Positions 48,101-59,673 are shown, counted from the first letter of the stretch. The stretch: DNA of 64,000 bases from Paraescarpia echinospica (GCA_020002185.1 CM034534.1:67805452-67869451), one strand, 5' to 3'. Notes: generated by a model not told the origin, from the sequence alone. Numbers and translations: made by a program.

Positions 48101-49054
48101 AGGCATATGGTCCACTGACTTCGTCGATGTAACTGATACAGCGGGTATCGCATTACAAGCGTCCAAATACATGGGTGTAAATATTTTGACAAAACAAAAC
48201 ATCAACCGCACATGCATTGGCCATTGGACAAATAAGAACATTGTAAATCACAGGGCTTGGGTTTGTTTACCAGAGGCATGCATACGTTCTCGAAAAACAT
48301 GCTGACATCAGTAACTCGATGGTGTAACGGGTTTGTATACAGATAATGTGTGTGTGTGTGTGTGCGCGCGCGCGCACGTGTGTGTACGCCAGTGCGTGCG
48401 TCTAGGCATAGGCAATTGCTTGTAGTCTAGCAGTTATTCTCCATTCTAGAACTAAATATAACTGATGGATTTCTTAAAATATATATCCTAGCATTACGAC
48501 TAGGACCAGCCATTTATTAACCTTATTGTTGGCCTAACATTTAGAGCTGGTACCCAGCTCTAAATTTGAGGCCAACCATGCATAAGGTTTACGCAAGTGT
48601 TGTTTACCTATGGATGCAAACATATGTTCCGATTCATCACAACGACATTATCTCGATATAGCACATCGTGCAACTGGCCCCATCATTACTACGGGGTCTA
48701 TATTTAGTAACACACGATACGATCCTGAGACTGGACTCTCTTTTCTCAGCGTTTGGCTTTCTGACCACTTCACGCACGAATAATGGCCCACAGTTCTGAA
48801 GCATTAACAACTGGATGCACACACGCACTCAAAGCTTTCTGACGTCCCAATCAATACGCACAATTGAAGGCCTGTTCACAGACCGTGCTGTCGTCGACTC
48901 CTATACACACGACCCAGGCGTAGCTGTCGTGTCTCGGCCGGCGGGGGTGGGCCTTTGTCCCGTTCGCTGAGCTCTCGTCGCCGCTGCTCCGCTTTTGTCG
49001 ATCCGGCAACTTCGGCGTCCCCTCCGCGTTGCCCGATGAGCCCTGCTCCGACAT
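41842..49054 (-). CDS. Universal stress protein (USP family), four exons, complete
   Basis: The four exons are 49054-48862, 46331-46251, 43123-43017 and 42129-41842. They join in phase to a 669-base coding sequence of 222 residues. All introns begin GT and end AG (donors GTGCGT, GTAAGT, GTGAGT). Residues 1-43 are a hydrophilic Ser/Lys/Pro-rich extension. The USP fold begins at YAWVVCIGVDDS (first strand). A helical region rich in Glu/Lys follows from exon 3, then GRYVIRDGKPGEGI. The ATP-binding motif G-2X-G-9X-G-S is complete (GTRG ... IGS), and the last strand ends PVIVCR. USP proteins are small cytoplasmic ATP-binding Rossmann-like proteins, usually dimers, linked to stress responses; the role in animals is poorly known. 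No signal peptide or membrane segment is seen. The family call is very firm and the exon joins are firm by phase and content. Confidence 0.93.
42165..42413. mobile_element. MITE in USP intron 3
   Basis: Inverted ends of about 35 bp are CTAGGATTCCAT ... AAACGGCATGCGGA at the left and the complement at the right (42376-42413). The target site is TA or CTAG; the palindromic CTAG makes this ambiguous. There is no coding capacity. Confidence 0.75.
43017..43123 (-). CDS. USP exon 3
   Basis: The acceptor is TTTTGTACAG and the donor GTGAGT. It encodes the central helix (MWQTALRMEAEKTQQLEEKY), ending at a codon boundary after KCHN. The acceptor lies about 60 bp from the edge of the intronic satellite. 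Confidence 0.9.
43186..45790. repeat. Minisatellite, 35/39-bp units, about 70 copies, in USP intron 2
   Basis: The base unit is CCACCGACCAGTGTGTGTAA + GTTGAAAACAGTGCA (35 bp). A 39-bp variant carries an extra CAAC/CGAC (CCACCAACCGACCAGTATG). Two forms, GTTGAAAACAGTGCA and GTCGAAAGCACTGCA, alternate in patterns that repeat every two or three units. The minus strand has no stop codon in any frame of the unit, which explains very long open frames there; these are not genes. Confidence 0.97.
45897..46078. repeat. GTC/TCG-rich trinucleotide repeat in USP intron 2
   Basis: Imperfect GTC, ATC and TTC triplets run for about 180 bp. The repeat separates the satellite from exon 2. Confidence 0.88.
46251..46331 (-). 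CDS. USP exon 2
   Basis: This 81-bp exon lies between a TTTTAG acceptor and a GTAAGT donor and gives YLENIHRDGSYLVLINCIEL, the first helix and second strand of the fold. It completes the Trp codon of exon 1 and leaves one base for a Gln codon. It was found by matching phase and family pattern. Confidence 0.88.
46752..47040. mobile_element. hAT-type MITE in USP intron 1
   Basis: The ends TAGTACCAGATTTAGG and (complement) CAGCGCCAAATTTAAG match at 11 of 16 positions. The flanks are AATTTAGT and AATTTAGA, an 8-bp duplication with one change, as expected for hAT. It is 289 bp long and non-coding. Confidence 0.75.
47041..48346. other. Rest of USP intron 1, nothing recognised
   Basis: Unique-looking non-coding sequence with no ORF that matches a known family. 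Confidence 0.5.
48347..48388. repeat. (TG)n(CG)n(TG)n tract in USP intron 1
   Basis: Alternating purine-pyrimidine run with a GCGCGCGCGC centre; such sequence can adopt Z-DNA. Confidence 0.85.
48519..48589. other. Long hairpin in USP intron 1
   Basis: AACCTTAT, GTTGGCCT and ATTTAGAGCTGG on the left pair with CAGCTCTAAAT, AGGCCAAC and ATAAGGTT on the right around a small loop (TACC). Only short internal mismatches occur. It may be a tiny MITE or an RNA hairpin. Confidence 0.75.
48862..49054 (-). CDS. USP exon 1
   Basis: It runs from ATG (49052-49054) to a GTGCGT donor at 48861-48856, phase 1 (one base of a Trp codon). The exon encodes the 43-residue hydrophilic extension and the first strand with GVDDS. 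It is GC-rich compared with its flanks. Confidence 0.88.
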
Positions 49055-49990
49055 CGTTACTGACTTCTATTCTGACCGAAGTGGACAAACGTATGACATA
49101 CGCCTTGTATGTAACAGATACGGAGCATACTTCGTGTGATTTATGGCGGGACGCTCGTTCAGGAGAGTCCATGTTGCTATAGGGGTGACAGCTGTTCTGC
49201 AACTTTGCAAATTAAGTTTGTGTCGTTGTAAACCAGCATATTTACATTGCATGCTAAATGAATAATGGCCCGTAAAATGCACTGAAAAACATAAAAGTAG
49301 AATACATATTGCAAGACGCCGATAAACGATGATGCATCTCGTTTGTTACAATACCAGACTTGCTGGCGCGGCTGATTAGAAAAACGTTGCTAGTAGGCCT
49401 ATATTGGCCCTATAACGTACATAAATACAGCTGTACGTCTTGCTACAGACAACTACAATAGAGAGCCAGGGGCAACAGACGCTATTCTGTATGACATTTG
49501 TAGTTCTCACAAAATCTTTCGACTACATAATATGGCGAAGCTCTCTTATTGCACGGGGAAGGCAACGCCCAAGTTAACAAAATAACAATAAAATGCTCAT
49601 CATTGGGTGAGAATAAGAACTAGGTTTGAAGCCAACATACAGTGACACACACGCACGCACACACGCACACTCACTCACACCCACACACTCACTCATTCGT
49701 TTGTGTCGGTTGCCTAGTAATAGCGGGTAGGTTACTATGTAATAACAACATAATATATGTAGTCTATAAACGTAATATCACTTATGCATTTAATGACATT
49801 GATATTTAATGTAATTTTTCCGTGATTGTTTTGTCAACTAATTACAAATACGCTCCCCAGTGCCCCACGAACGCATGTTTAACTTCCTCTAGCCATAATA
49901 GCAGACAGCGTACAAGACTTACAATAGGTGACGGAGGAGTTGACAATGTAGGCGTTCAAAAAGCATGCACAGAGGACGAAACCGGTGAAC
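49055..49990. other. 5' flank of the USP gene, nothing recognised
   Basis: The probable promoter side of the USP gene. A CA-type microsatellite lies at 49643-49698. No clear TATA box or other motif can be argued. Confidence 0.45.
49643..49698. repeat. CA/CACT microsatellite
   Basis: Imperfect ACAC, GCAC and ACTC repeats. Confidence 0.8.
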
Positions 49991-50480
49991 ACAACAATGA
50001 TGTGTGTTGGACACCAGAGAGAATGGTTGAACATCAAGTTGGATGGGAAGAAGATCAAGCAAATGGGTGGCTTTGTCTTACTGTGAGGAATGGTTACTAA
50101 GAAATGTCACTCAGTGGTGCGACGGTGGATATATGCGGGAGCGAATGTGTGGAAAAGAGTAGACTGAGTCATGGTGGACAGAATAATTTGGAAAAAGCTG
50201 AAAGGTGAATTAAGTACCGTGTTCCAGTATGGCCTGAAGACGCTGACAGAACAAAACCGGTAATGACTGACCAGAGGGAAGAGATCAACATGCAGTGCTG
50301 CTTAACGGAACAATTGTGAAAAGCCGGAAGAAGCGTGTAAGTCACTCGAAAACAATGGTTGTGGGCTGACTACCGGAGCGAGCGGAGAAGCATAACGGCA
50401 ACGTCAACAACCAAAGCCGCAAGTTGGCAAGAACAACCGGGTTCGGAGAATCACACGAACAACAATTAAACATTTAGAGG
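49991..50480 (+). pseudogene. Very degenerate non-LTR RT fragment (RTE-like C-terminal region)
   Basis: In shifting frames the plus strand gives MVEHQVGWEEDQANGW and then ANVWKRVD.VMVDRIIWKKLKGELS with YGLKTL. This resembles the 'W.K...VM.DR.I..KLKG' region after the RT domain in RTE-type elements. The match is partial and no catalytic part is present. Confidence 0.45.
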
Positions 50481-50637
50481 ATGGACAATTAATATAGTAT
50501 GCCATGTGTCCAGTTTTGAATATATTCATGATGATATCACAAACGAGGCACTGAGGAGTGTGGGTGTGTCCAAGTTATATTTGAAAAAAAACCACTTAGT
50601 GTTAGAATTTGGGACATTTACAATCTGATTTAGTCGT

Positions 50638-51843
50638 AGTCCGGCAATCGAACGCCCTTTTGAAGATGTACCGTGCGTTAGGGTCCGCGCGAATTTTTTG
50701 CCATTTTGTGACCTTCAAACCTTCTAGATCAATTATCCTACGGGTGCTATTCAGGCAGGATTTGTGTATAAACTTAATATGCAAATTAGTTATCGCCATT
50801 AAAATGTATACAACTTTTATGAATATATCGAATTGTAAACATCAAAAAAAATCAAAATGATGTGTCCAAACGCATGTTTCCGGGGTATATGGTTATGATT
50901 ATGTCAGATAACAAATTATTCTAGGCAAATTTGTCGCATGAATATGCAAATTAGCTCTGACCAACATAACCTCCAGATTTTCGTGTATATCTCCTCAATA
51001 GTTATCGGTAGGGGTTACCTAACGGACCAATTTAAATCCTCCCTCTCCGTACAAACACCCAAATGATATATTATATGAAAGCCCTGGATATCCCCACCAC
51101 AACGAGGCCTATATAGTAGAACTGCCAAGTGATGCAGAAAGCGTGACTCCAAGGTCGAAATTGTGCGCTTCCGCAAACATCTTAAAATGACAATGGTTAC
51201 ATATCGGCTTTCTTTAATAGCAAAAGGGCCACGTCGTATATTTTTGGAGAGCTTATTGTCTTCCCATCAAAATGATTTATAACGTGGAGTTGATACGCGG
51301 CATAGTAATTGTAGAGATAAGGTCAAACAAGGTCACCGTGAAATGATGAATATTCGAACTTTTGCAATAGCGCGAAAGTCATGACTCTGCATACTTAATT
51401 TCTATGGACTCACCATACACAGCACGGAAGACCAGTTTCTTCTCATCAAAATGAGAAATAAATTGGACGTGTCCTCAAACGTTAAACAATATCAATGGTG
51501 GCTTGTATCTACGTTACCTACCTATTCATGGCCATGTTATATAGAGTATATGTTTGAAAAGCCTTGTCTCTCCCCGTAAATACGGGATGCGCACGACGGG
51601 GGGCTATAACATTCTGTGGATTGAAGGTCAAGCAAGATGAATGTTCAAAACTGCGCCATTCCGCAAACGTTGTACAATTACAATGTTTACATATTTACTT
51701 TGTCTACCTACACTAGCCCATGTTGTACTCCTGTGCATATTTTACCACCGTCAAAATCAGGTATGGCATTTGGTGGTGGTCTAACTGTGAAGTTAAGGTT
51801 GAATAAGGTCACCGTCAAAAGATTCTTTTTCGAAATTGTGCCA
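50638..51843 (+). repeat. Left inverted arm of the foldback-like element
   Basis: It pairs with 52695-54006. Relative to the right arm it lacks about 80 bp near 51475. Confidence 0.8.
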
Positions 51844-52694
51844 ATAAACTTGAAATACTTCCATCGCGATGTCACCAACAAACTGGAGCTATCTGCATTT
51901 CTTTCCATTGAATTTGCAAAGCGTCACTATCCAGGTTGAAAGGAAATGTTTGACACTTCAGACAATTCCGCTGTTGTCAGTAGGTGCACCTACGACATGC
52001 TACATCCAGTATAGCCATGAGGAATGTAGACACGAGTACCCGTGTGTTTCCGATCGTTAGGAGTTAAGAGCTTGTCACTTTTATGTCCAGCTGCATACAT
52101 TTGGATAGCCTTTGGGATAGGCAATCACTTTATTCTTCTTAATGGCAACGGCATCCGTCATAATCTGTGAAAAGACCAGCCCACGTCCCTGTTAGTTGTT
52201 AATAGCATGGAAAACCTAAACTTCATACATTGAAGGAACCACAGAATTCATACATCCATTTGGATCTGGATTCGCGACACTTCAACTCCTGGAACGCATC
52301 GCCATTGCCCTCTGTAAATAGGGTTGCAGCGTGCGTAGTCTCGGTTATCGATGCAATGAGAGAGTTATCATGCCAAAGGAATAATATCATTGCGACATTC
52401 CAACAACCCAGGATGCCCTGTAGCAGTATTCAGAGCGCATAACGTACCAAGCTTTTATTTGCTTGCCCGGTCATCAGCAGATGTCCACTGGACTCAGATG
52501 GCTGGGGGGTGGACATGGGACGTGAAGAGGCTATCATGTGCACAATAATTTTGAGTTTGTGACCCTCAAAATGACATTCAAATGCAAAATTGAGAGTGGC
52601 ATCAACACACATATACTTTCTTATCCCATGGGTGATGCAAAACATGCCATTAAAAGTATGACATCACATGTCGGATGGCCTACAATATGCGGAA

Positions 52695-54006
52695 TGGCAC
52701 AATTTCGAAAATGCATCTTTTGATGGTGACGTTATTCACTCCACAGTTAGACCTCCACTTTACAATTATATGGCATCTTTTGATGGTGACGTTATTCACT
52801 CCACAGTTAGACCTCCACTTTACAATTATATGGCATCTTTTGATGGTGACGTTATTCACTCCACAGTTAGACCTCCACTTTACAATTATATGGCATCTTT
52901 TGATGGTGACGTTATTCACTCCACAGTTAGACCTCCACTTTACAATTATATGCCATACCTGATTTTGACGGTGATATAATATGCATAGGTGTATAGCATG
53001 GGCTATTGTAGGTGAACAAAGTAAATATGCAAACATTGTAATTGTACAACGTTTGCGGAATGGCGCAGATTTTGACATTCTTCATTTGATGTGACCTTGC
53101 TTGACCTTCACTCCACACCTACTGCACCATTTGATAGCTCCCGTCGTACGTAATCCGTATTTACGGGGAGAGACAAGGCTTTTCAAACGTATACTCTCTA
53201 TGACATGACCATGAATAGATAGGTAACGTAGATATAAGCCACCGTTGATATTGTATAACATTTGCGGGATGGATCAATTTCAAACATTTATCACTGCACG
53301 GTGACACTGTTTGATAGTCGTTCCACACAAACTCAACTGACACCTCCAAGTCATATCTCATTTTGATAGGGAGAAATTGTTTTCACGCTGTGTATGATGT
53401 GTCCATCGAAATGTAGTAGATACATAGTCATTGTAACTTTATGACGTTCGTGGTATTGCAAAAGTTCGAATATTCATCATTTCACGGTGACCTTGTTTGA
53501 ACTTAGTTCCTCACCATACCAACAACTCCACGTCGTATCTCGTTGTGATGGCGAGACAATAGAACATAGATAGCAACCATTGTAAATTTAATACGTTTGC
53601 AGAAACGCACAATTTCGAGAAAAAAATCATCTGACGGTGACTTTGACATTGGAATCGCGTTTACTGCACATGCCTACCGATCGCCTTTTGAGGAGATATA
53701 AATGAAAATCGTGAGATTATATTGGTCAGAGCTAATTTGCATATTCATGCCACAAATGTGCATAATATAATTGGTTTGGACACATTATTTTGATTATTTG
53801 GATAATTGCAATTCGAGATATTCTGTAGAGTAGTATATAATGTAATTGCGATAAATAATTTGCATATTGATGTGTTTATACAACAATGCTCAAGGGTGCC
53901 TGGGTGGCATTTGTCGGTTTATTGACCTAGATGGGTAGAAGGTCACAAAAATGCAAAAATCATCGTGCAAACCCCAATACACGCTTCACTGGTCAACACC
54001 CGGACT
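52695..54006 (-). repeat. Right inverted arm of the foldback-like element
   Basis: It is the reverse complement of the left arm, with extra 60-bp units at its inner end. Confidence 0.8.
52713..52952. repeat. Four perfect 60-bp tandem repeats
   Basis: The unit begins GCATCTTTTGATGGTGACGT, and the four copies are identical over their 60-bp length. The left arm has only a single equivalent (51775-51825). Because 60 is divisible by three, false ORFs run through on both strands. Confidence 0.96.
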
Positions 54007-55074
54007 GTCAATTAATAAATTATATGTATATTATCTGCAGCGCAACATTTCCATAATTGATCAATAACAGTATTCAGCAAGTAATTTAATAAACCTTTAT
54101 AAAATGTGTACCGTAAATAGAAGATTAGAAAAATTCCCCTTGTGGAATTTGAATTAAATTACAGGTATCAAACAATCGAGTAACGCAACCCCTAGGCCAC
54201 ACTGACTGCAGGAAACGTTTTGGAAAACTATATGGAAAACAAAACGAGTACAACAATTGAGAATATATCCTCTTTACACTTTCTTGCCTGCCCATCCGAG
54301 ATTAGGCTCTATGCACTTTCTGAGGTCTACAATAATTCCCGTTTTCTTATAAGCACACGCATTTTAGAATAGATGCCGCTCAACTTAATGTGTTCTTGTT
54401 TAAATAAAATTATTCATCTAAATATGTGTTCCAGTGCAATAAGTGAAAACGTATTTGTGTCAAGATGGATTTGTGTACAGGTTTGTTACTGATGACCCTC
54501 CCCGGCGACTTGAGAATACGCTGTAGGAGCGCCAAGCTGTGGCGCCTCCTTACGGAGTTTAGGTAATCGAGACCGAACTCTAATCTCGGCGAGACCACGC
54601 ACACGCAGTGAGACGAGAGTTCGTTGAAAAAGTTGTGATTTTTGATGGCGTTTTTGTTATCTTTTAGAATTGTTAAAATACAACATATGAAATGTCCAGT
54701 ATGACCGAATATAAACTCTGTCGCAGTTCTTCCGCTACATGCAATTAAATACTGAAACGAACATGGAAAAGTCTGAAAATAAAATATCGGAAACGGTGAC
54801 GGTAGGTACTAGTTCTACTTCTAGTTCTAGTTGTTTCCAGCACTCGGCCACGTTCTATTAACTGACTAGTCTGTATATTTTGTGGTTACAATGTTATGAT
54901 CTTATGAGGTCTCATTCAACTAGTCAGCCTTTTCAGAACATTATCGCCAAGCCGAGGTAAACAAATAAAATATGGTCATGGACCATGGCATGCCTGGTTA
55001 GTCTCGACTCAAATCAGATCACTCACTCTCGGGCCAGGGCAGGAGGGAGCTTCCCTGCAACCCCACCACCGATT
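54007..55074. other. No gene recognised
   Basis: AT-rich with a moderately GC-rich patch at 54490-54620. Nothing recognised. Confidence 0.5.
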
Positions 55075-55085
55075 GGTTCGATGGG

Positions 55086-55895
55086 AGTCGGATGTTTCGG
55101 CCCCCGACGGGTTCGGCCCATGGGGCCGAACAATCCGTTCGCGCAACCTGTTAACCGTGACCTCCTTGCGTTCGCGTGGGCCGAATCAACCGTTTCTGTA
55201 ACCGGTGTCGGTGGGCTCTATGGGCCGAACCAACCGTCCCGCTTCTGTTTAGAAATCTGACTTTTACGACCTTAGTTGCTGCGGAAATCGAAATATTTTA
55301 TTTGATAAATGTTTAAATAATTCTTATATAGCATGCAACTATTTAGACTTGCGTATTTTCGGTAAATGTGTCACGAATTATTAGATATTTACGCTTTCAA
55401 AAGTGTGGTCACACATTTTATCTGTTCAGTCGACATCAAGTACATAAAGGAAGTGAGCACATTGCATGTGCTTACACCGTGTGCTCCGTTACCGTGTTTG
55501 TTTAGCTTACTGCTTGGATACTTTGCAACAAACAAACAAATATCACACATACAAGCAATCCAGGTAAGAGTGCAATTTCAAACCAACAAACAATAAAGAG
55601 GTGGTAGGTAATTTATTGTGAAACATAAAAAACTATCTTTAAACGGAACGGGCCGAATCAAACGCAGTGGGCTGAGGCGACCGCTGCTTTGAAAATTATC
55701 AATGGGCCGAAACATCCGACACCGCGCGTCGAATTTTCGCTGAAACATCCGTCAGCGTGGACCGAAACATCCGACTCTGGATAGCGAATTTTTGTTACGT
55801 GGGCCGAACCAACCGTCGAGGTGAGCCGAAACATCCGGTCCGAACCATCCGTCTCCGTGGGCCGAACACGTCGGGGTCCGAACCATCCGGGACCC
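55086..55895. mobile_element. Short DNA transposon with about 33-bp TIRs, MULE-like
   Basis: The left end (GTCGGATGTTTCGGCCCCCG) and the complement of the right end (GTCCCGGATGGTTCGGACCC) align well and continue through GACG.GTTCGGCCCA. GGTTCGATGGG occurs on both sides (55075-55085 and 55896-55906), an 11-bp direct repeat that fits a target duplication of the length used by Mutator-like elements. The terminal regions contain about a dozen GGCCGAA(A/C)CA(T/A)CCG-type words. The core is AT-rich without a long ORF. Confidence 0.65.
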
Positions 55896-55906
55896 GGTTC
55901 GATGGG

Positions 55907-58554
55907 GTCATCTTCCTGTTTGGTAATATAGACGAAGAAAAGTGCAGTGTATTTTTTAGAAATGATTTTGTTTACAAAATTCACATGCTGTGTGTGTGAC
56001 TGTCTGTGTGACTGTGACAAGTGCATTTGTAGGTAGGTCAGACCGATTTACCTCCCCTTCTGACAACATGGGAGACAGGTGTCCCAGTTTAGTGGCCGTA
56101 GTTTATTATCATGCATTCTACCTGCTGGTTTGTGAATTTTCTGATGTTGTAATAATGTCAGTGTGTGTACCTGCGCTGAAAAAATATTTTTTGGCGGTGT
56201 TTATTAGCGGTAATGATTTTTTTACTCTCAGTGTCGTATTTTGGTTTTCTTGATTTATGCGTGCGGCCATCTTGGATCACGTTGACAGGCCTCACCTATC
56301 AAAATGATTTGCGAGATTATGTTAATGAGTACATCCATATTGAAATGTGACGAAGAAAGAGGAAAATGAATCTGAAAATATAATTGTAATCCGTCGATAA
56401 AAAAATATAGTAATTATGGATTTAAAATGGCCTATGTTTTACGATGTTTTGTGAGTATTTAGTTAGTCGGTTTCAACGGAAAGCATATGCAGAAGGATAA
56501 AGAATTGTGTCAATGATAACGTGATTACAGCGATGGCTTACCAATTGATAGCACAAACATGCACAACGTCCGTTTATGGAACCCCGTCTCAAAAGAAATC
56601 GCCATTTTGCCTTCTTCCCCGTACGCGCGCAGTGCATCATGGTATACAATGCACTCGTGACTTGGATAGCGATGTGATTGACAGCGGGTGACTTTGATTA
56701 ATACTGCCAAGTACCTATGCCTACATCTGAGTAATTCATTGCTGCCATGTTTAATGTAACTGATTGATGTTTATATTAATATATTATTAGTTTATTTATT
56801 GGTATTCTTGGTATTACTTCGGTTCAATTATACCATTTTTTAGCTATGTAGCATATACATAATATTGTGTGTTGGTTACATTATTACAATTTATGATAAT
56901 TTATGTTTCAATTCATTTATTGTATTATTATTTGTTTATAAAATGTTGTATCGTTATAAATGATTTTGATGTAGGGCCTACTATTTTTGTATTTAATATG
57001 TATATACCAGTTTTCTTTTTATATTTAAAATTACAGAATAAGATTATATCTTTGTATTTGTCACTATATAGTATACATAAAATAATATACATTAAATAAA
57101 CATTATGATTTATTGTATATATTAATTGTATATAATCATAGACAAATAAGTATAATAGTAGGCCCTATTGTTGATGATAACAATGGGTTTAACCACAGTA
57201 TAGTACAAGTGAATCGGTTTGGCAATCATAGTAGTTATGGGCTTTGTCCAATATAACAAGTGTTGTGTAATGGGGGACTATTATTGGCATTTTGTGCCAC
57301 AGTGTATTAAGAGTTAATTGGCTTGTCAATCATATCTAGTATTGTCATTTTGTGGTTCTAACCCACAGCTCAATCAACAAAGCCTTTCATGTGGTTACAA
57401 CTTCATACAGTTGTTTTAATGTTATGAAGATGGAACCACACTGATCATCTTTGCTCAGTTGCTGTGTCGTGTTCATGATTTAATGGTATTGTAGTGCATG
57501 GTGTGTGTGTGTATATTTACTTTTTTATGTGTGTATTTATTGTTACATGTAATTTTGTATTGGTCTTCTTTATAGATGGCAAAAGACTCAAGATGATAAA
57601 AAGTAATTTTCTTGTGATTTATGTACAAAATCAGATCCGTCAGAAAACATTTGAAAAAATTCATGAAATTTTGAACTTTGCAAAACTGTAGTTTTCTTAA
57701 TGTTGTACTTAGCTATATGAAATGAATAGCATTATACTTCTTATAGTGACCACTATGTGGGAACATATTTTAGAAAAATTGTCCTTGTGATTTATATGCA
57801 AAATAAAATCCACCGGAAAATTTTCGGAAAACATCATGAAATTAGAAACTACAAAACTGCAGTTTCTTTAATATTTAATTTATGTACATGAAACAAGCAC
57901 CACTGCACTTCTATTAGTGACTATTATCAGGGGAAATAAATGAAAGTGATTGTAGAAGATGTTGACTGTAAAATGGTGGATTTCTAGATGATTTGAATAA
58001 GCGGAAGGATATTTGGCAGCAATTTGCCAGTGTGACCTGTTTGTGAAGTAATGCTTGCCAGCATTTGTAAATATTGACGGGTGTCACACATAGGGCCTAC
58101 ACGCATTTTACGAGAGCTAAAAGTATGCAATTTTTTAAATCTATCAGCATGTCAATGAAATGATGATAACAGCAGGTGAGAAGTTTAAGACATTTTGCAG
58201 GTCACGTTTTCTCATAATCAGACAAAACTGTAACATGGTCGCCAATGGTAAAACCATCTGTGTATTGACCCGTGATGTGCAAAAGGGGTTAGGGTGAAGG
58301 GTATGGTTAGATTGAAGGTACTTTATACATATTACAAGACTTCTATCAGGTGTTTACTAGTTATTACAATATTAACGACTGACACTGGTCATAGTTACAA
58401 GCTACAGGCTACATTGTCTACAGCCTTACACATTATCCAGACCAAAGAGGAAACAGAAGAGAGGCCTTAACTTAGTTATAATAAAGAATGTGAACTTGTT
58501 ACATGGGACATTACAGCATGTACACTCATTTAGGATCCCTCATTTAATTATAAG
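55907..58554. other. No gene recognised; one degenerate tandem duplication
   Basis: Very AT-rich. Two copies of a segment of about 170 bp lie near 57590-57760 and 57770-57935 (shared TTGTGATTTAT, CATGAAATT and ACAAAACTG). Confidence 0.5.
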
Positions 58555-58790
58555 ACAGTCCTTTAGCATGCTTTTTATAATCTGAAAAGGTTATGCTGGC
58601 CACTGTTGCCGCCTGTCACCATCCTGTAGTGGGCAGTGCTGAAGTTGGTGCTCACTGGTTATCAGGGTGGTTTCACAGCAGCACATCTTGGACTGGCCAA
58701 TCTTCATTTTGGTGTATAACATTATAAATGTGCTTTCATTCTGTTGGGTCCTGTTCAGAGTCTGATCTGTGTTACTATATACACGTGGTA
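58555..58790 (-). pseudogene. Non-LTR RT C-terminal Cys-rich scrap
   Basis: On the minus strand it reads MCCCETTLITSEHQLQHCPLQDG, similar to the C-C..EH.L..CP motif that ends many non-LTR reverse transcriptases. It is short, with a stop soon after. Confidence 0.45.
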
Positions 58791-59673
58791 TTAACTGACC
58801 TGCACACCAAAAATAAGTCGCCCGGCTGTAATAAATTTAATGTATCTGTGAACATTATTATTTGCCCATCCTAACATTTTCAGGGACTCTTGAGCAATGA
58901 TATACGATGTTGTAGAAAAATCAAAAATAAAAATTGGAGGATATATAATGTTACATTAATGACTTTTTGGGTACCAGAGGTCAAAGGTCATATTACGATA
59001 AATGATACTTTTTATTTATATGAAAAGTGTAAATTTATAATGTAGATGTGTGACTATTTACGGGCTTTCCAATGATGTCTTACTTTCTTTTCTAGCTTTA
59101 TTAGAAGCAGTGTTGAACAGTTTTAACCTCCCGGTTTTAACCTGGTTAAAACCGGTTAAAACCAGACCAATTTTCCCTTTAGAAAGTGGTCAAAACTTGA
59201 TTTGATAGATAATTGTATGTTACATTTCTGTAATTAATTGTTAGTCAACTATAAGTACAACGCAAATGCCAAAAGACATTCAACTTGAATAAGAAAGAAG
59301 ATATTTGTATGATCTTGAGCCAACGTTCATTGTATAATTCAATCAAGCTCTTGCAAATGTGGACTGTAAATTTTAATAATACATGTAGAATCGCCAGAGC
59401 AGTAATCAATGCAAAGCATAACAGGTATAATATGATACATCTAGTATTGTTGGTCCTGTTTCTATAGTTTAAATTAACCAACTGAATTTGTGTTTTCCAA
59501 AGATATGTATGTGTTCTCAGGCCTGATGGTTACCCTGTACACTGGTTTATACATGGAACATTTCCATATACACCATGAAAGTAGTTTTATTCACAGTAAG
59601 TAATAATTAATGTTATTTATAGCAAACTAATTGTGTCATTAACTGCTGATCAACAACATTGCTAGGCATGCTA
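58791..59673. other. No gene recognised
   Basis: AT-rich, with a GGTTAAAACC-rich patch at 59120-59165. Weakly related inverted words (GGTCAAAAC) occur near 62265-62335. Confidence 0.45.

Larger units (their letters stand above)
50638..54006. mobile_element. Foldback-like element with 1.2-1.3 kb inverted arms
   Basis: The left arm (50638-51843) and right arm (52695-54006) are inverted copies, by eye roughly 75-85 percent identical, around an 851-bp middle. A clear landmark is GCCTTGTCTCTCCCCGTAAA at 51562-51581, found inverted at 53160-53179. Each arm is itself made of about five degenerate tandem units near 190 bp sharing AAGGTCACCGTCAAA and TTCCGCAAACGTT. The outer ends start AGTCCGG on both sides. 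This matches the plan of foldback transposons. No transposase ORF is seen. Confidence 0.82.

Noticed and set aside
52668..53078. ORFs on both strands with a 20-residue repeat
   Set aside because: They come from the four identical 60-bp repeats, whose length is divisible by three.
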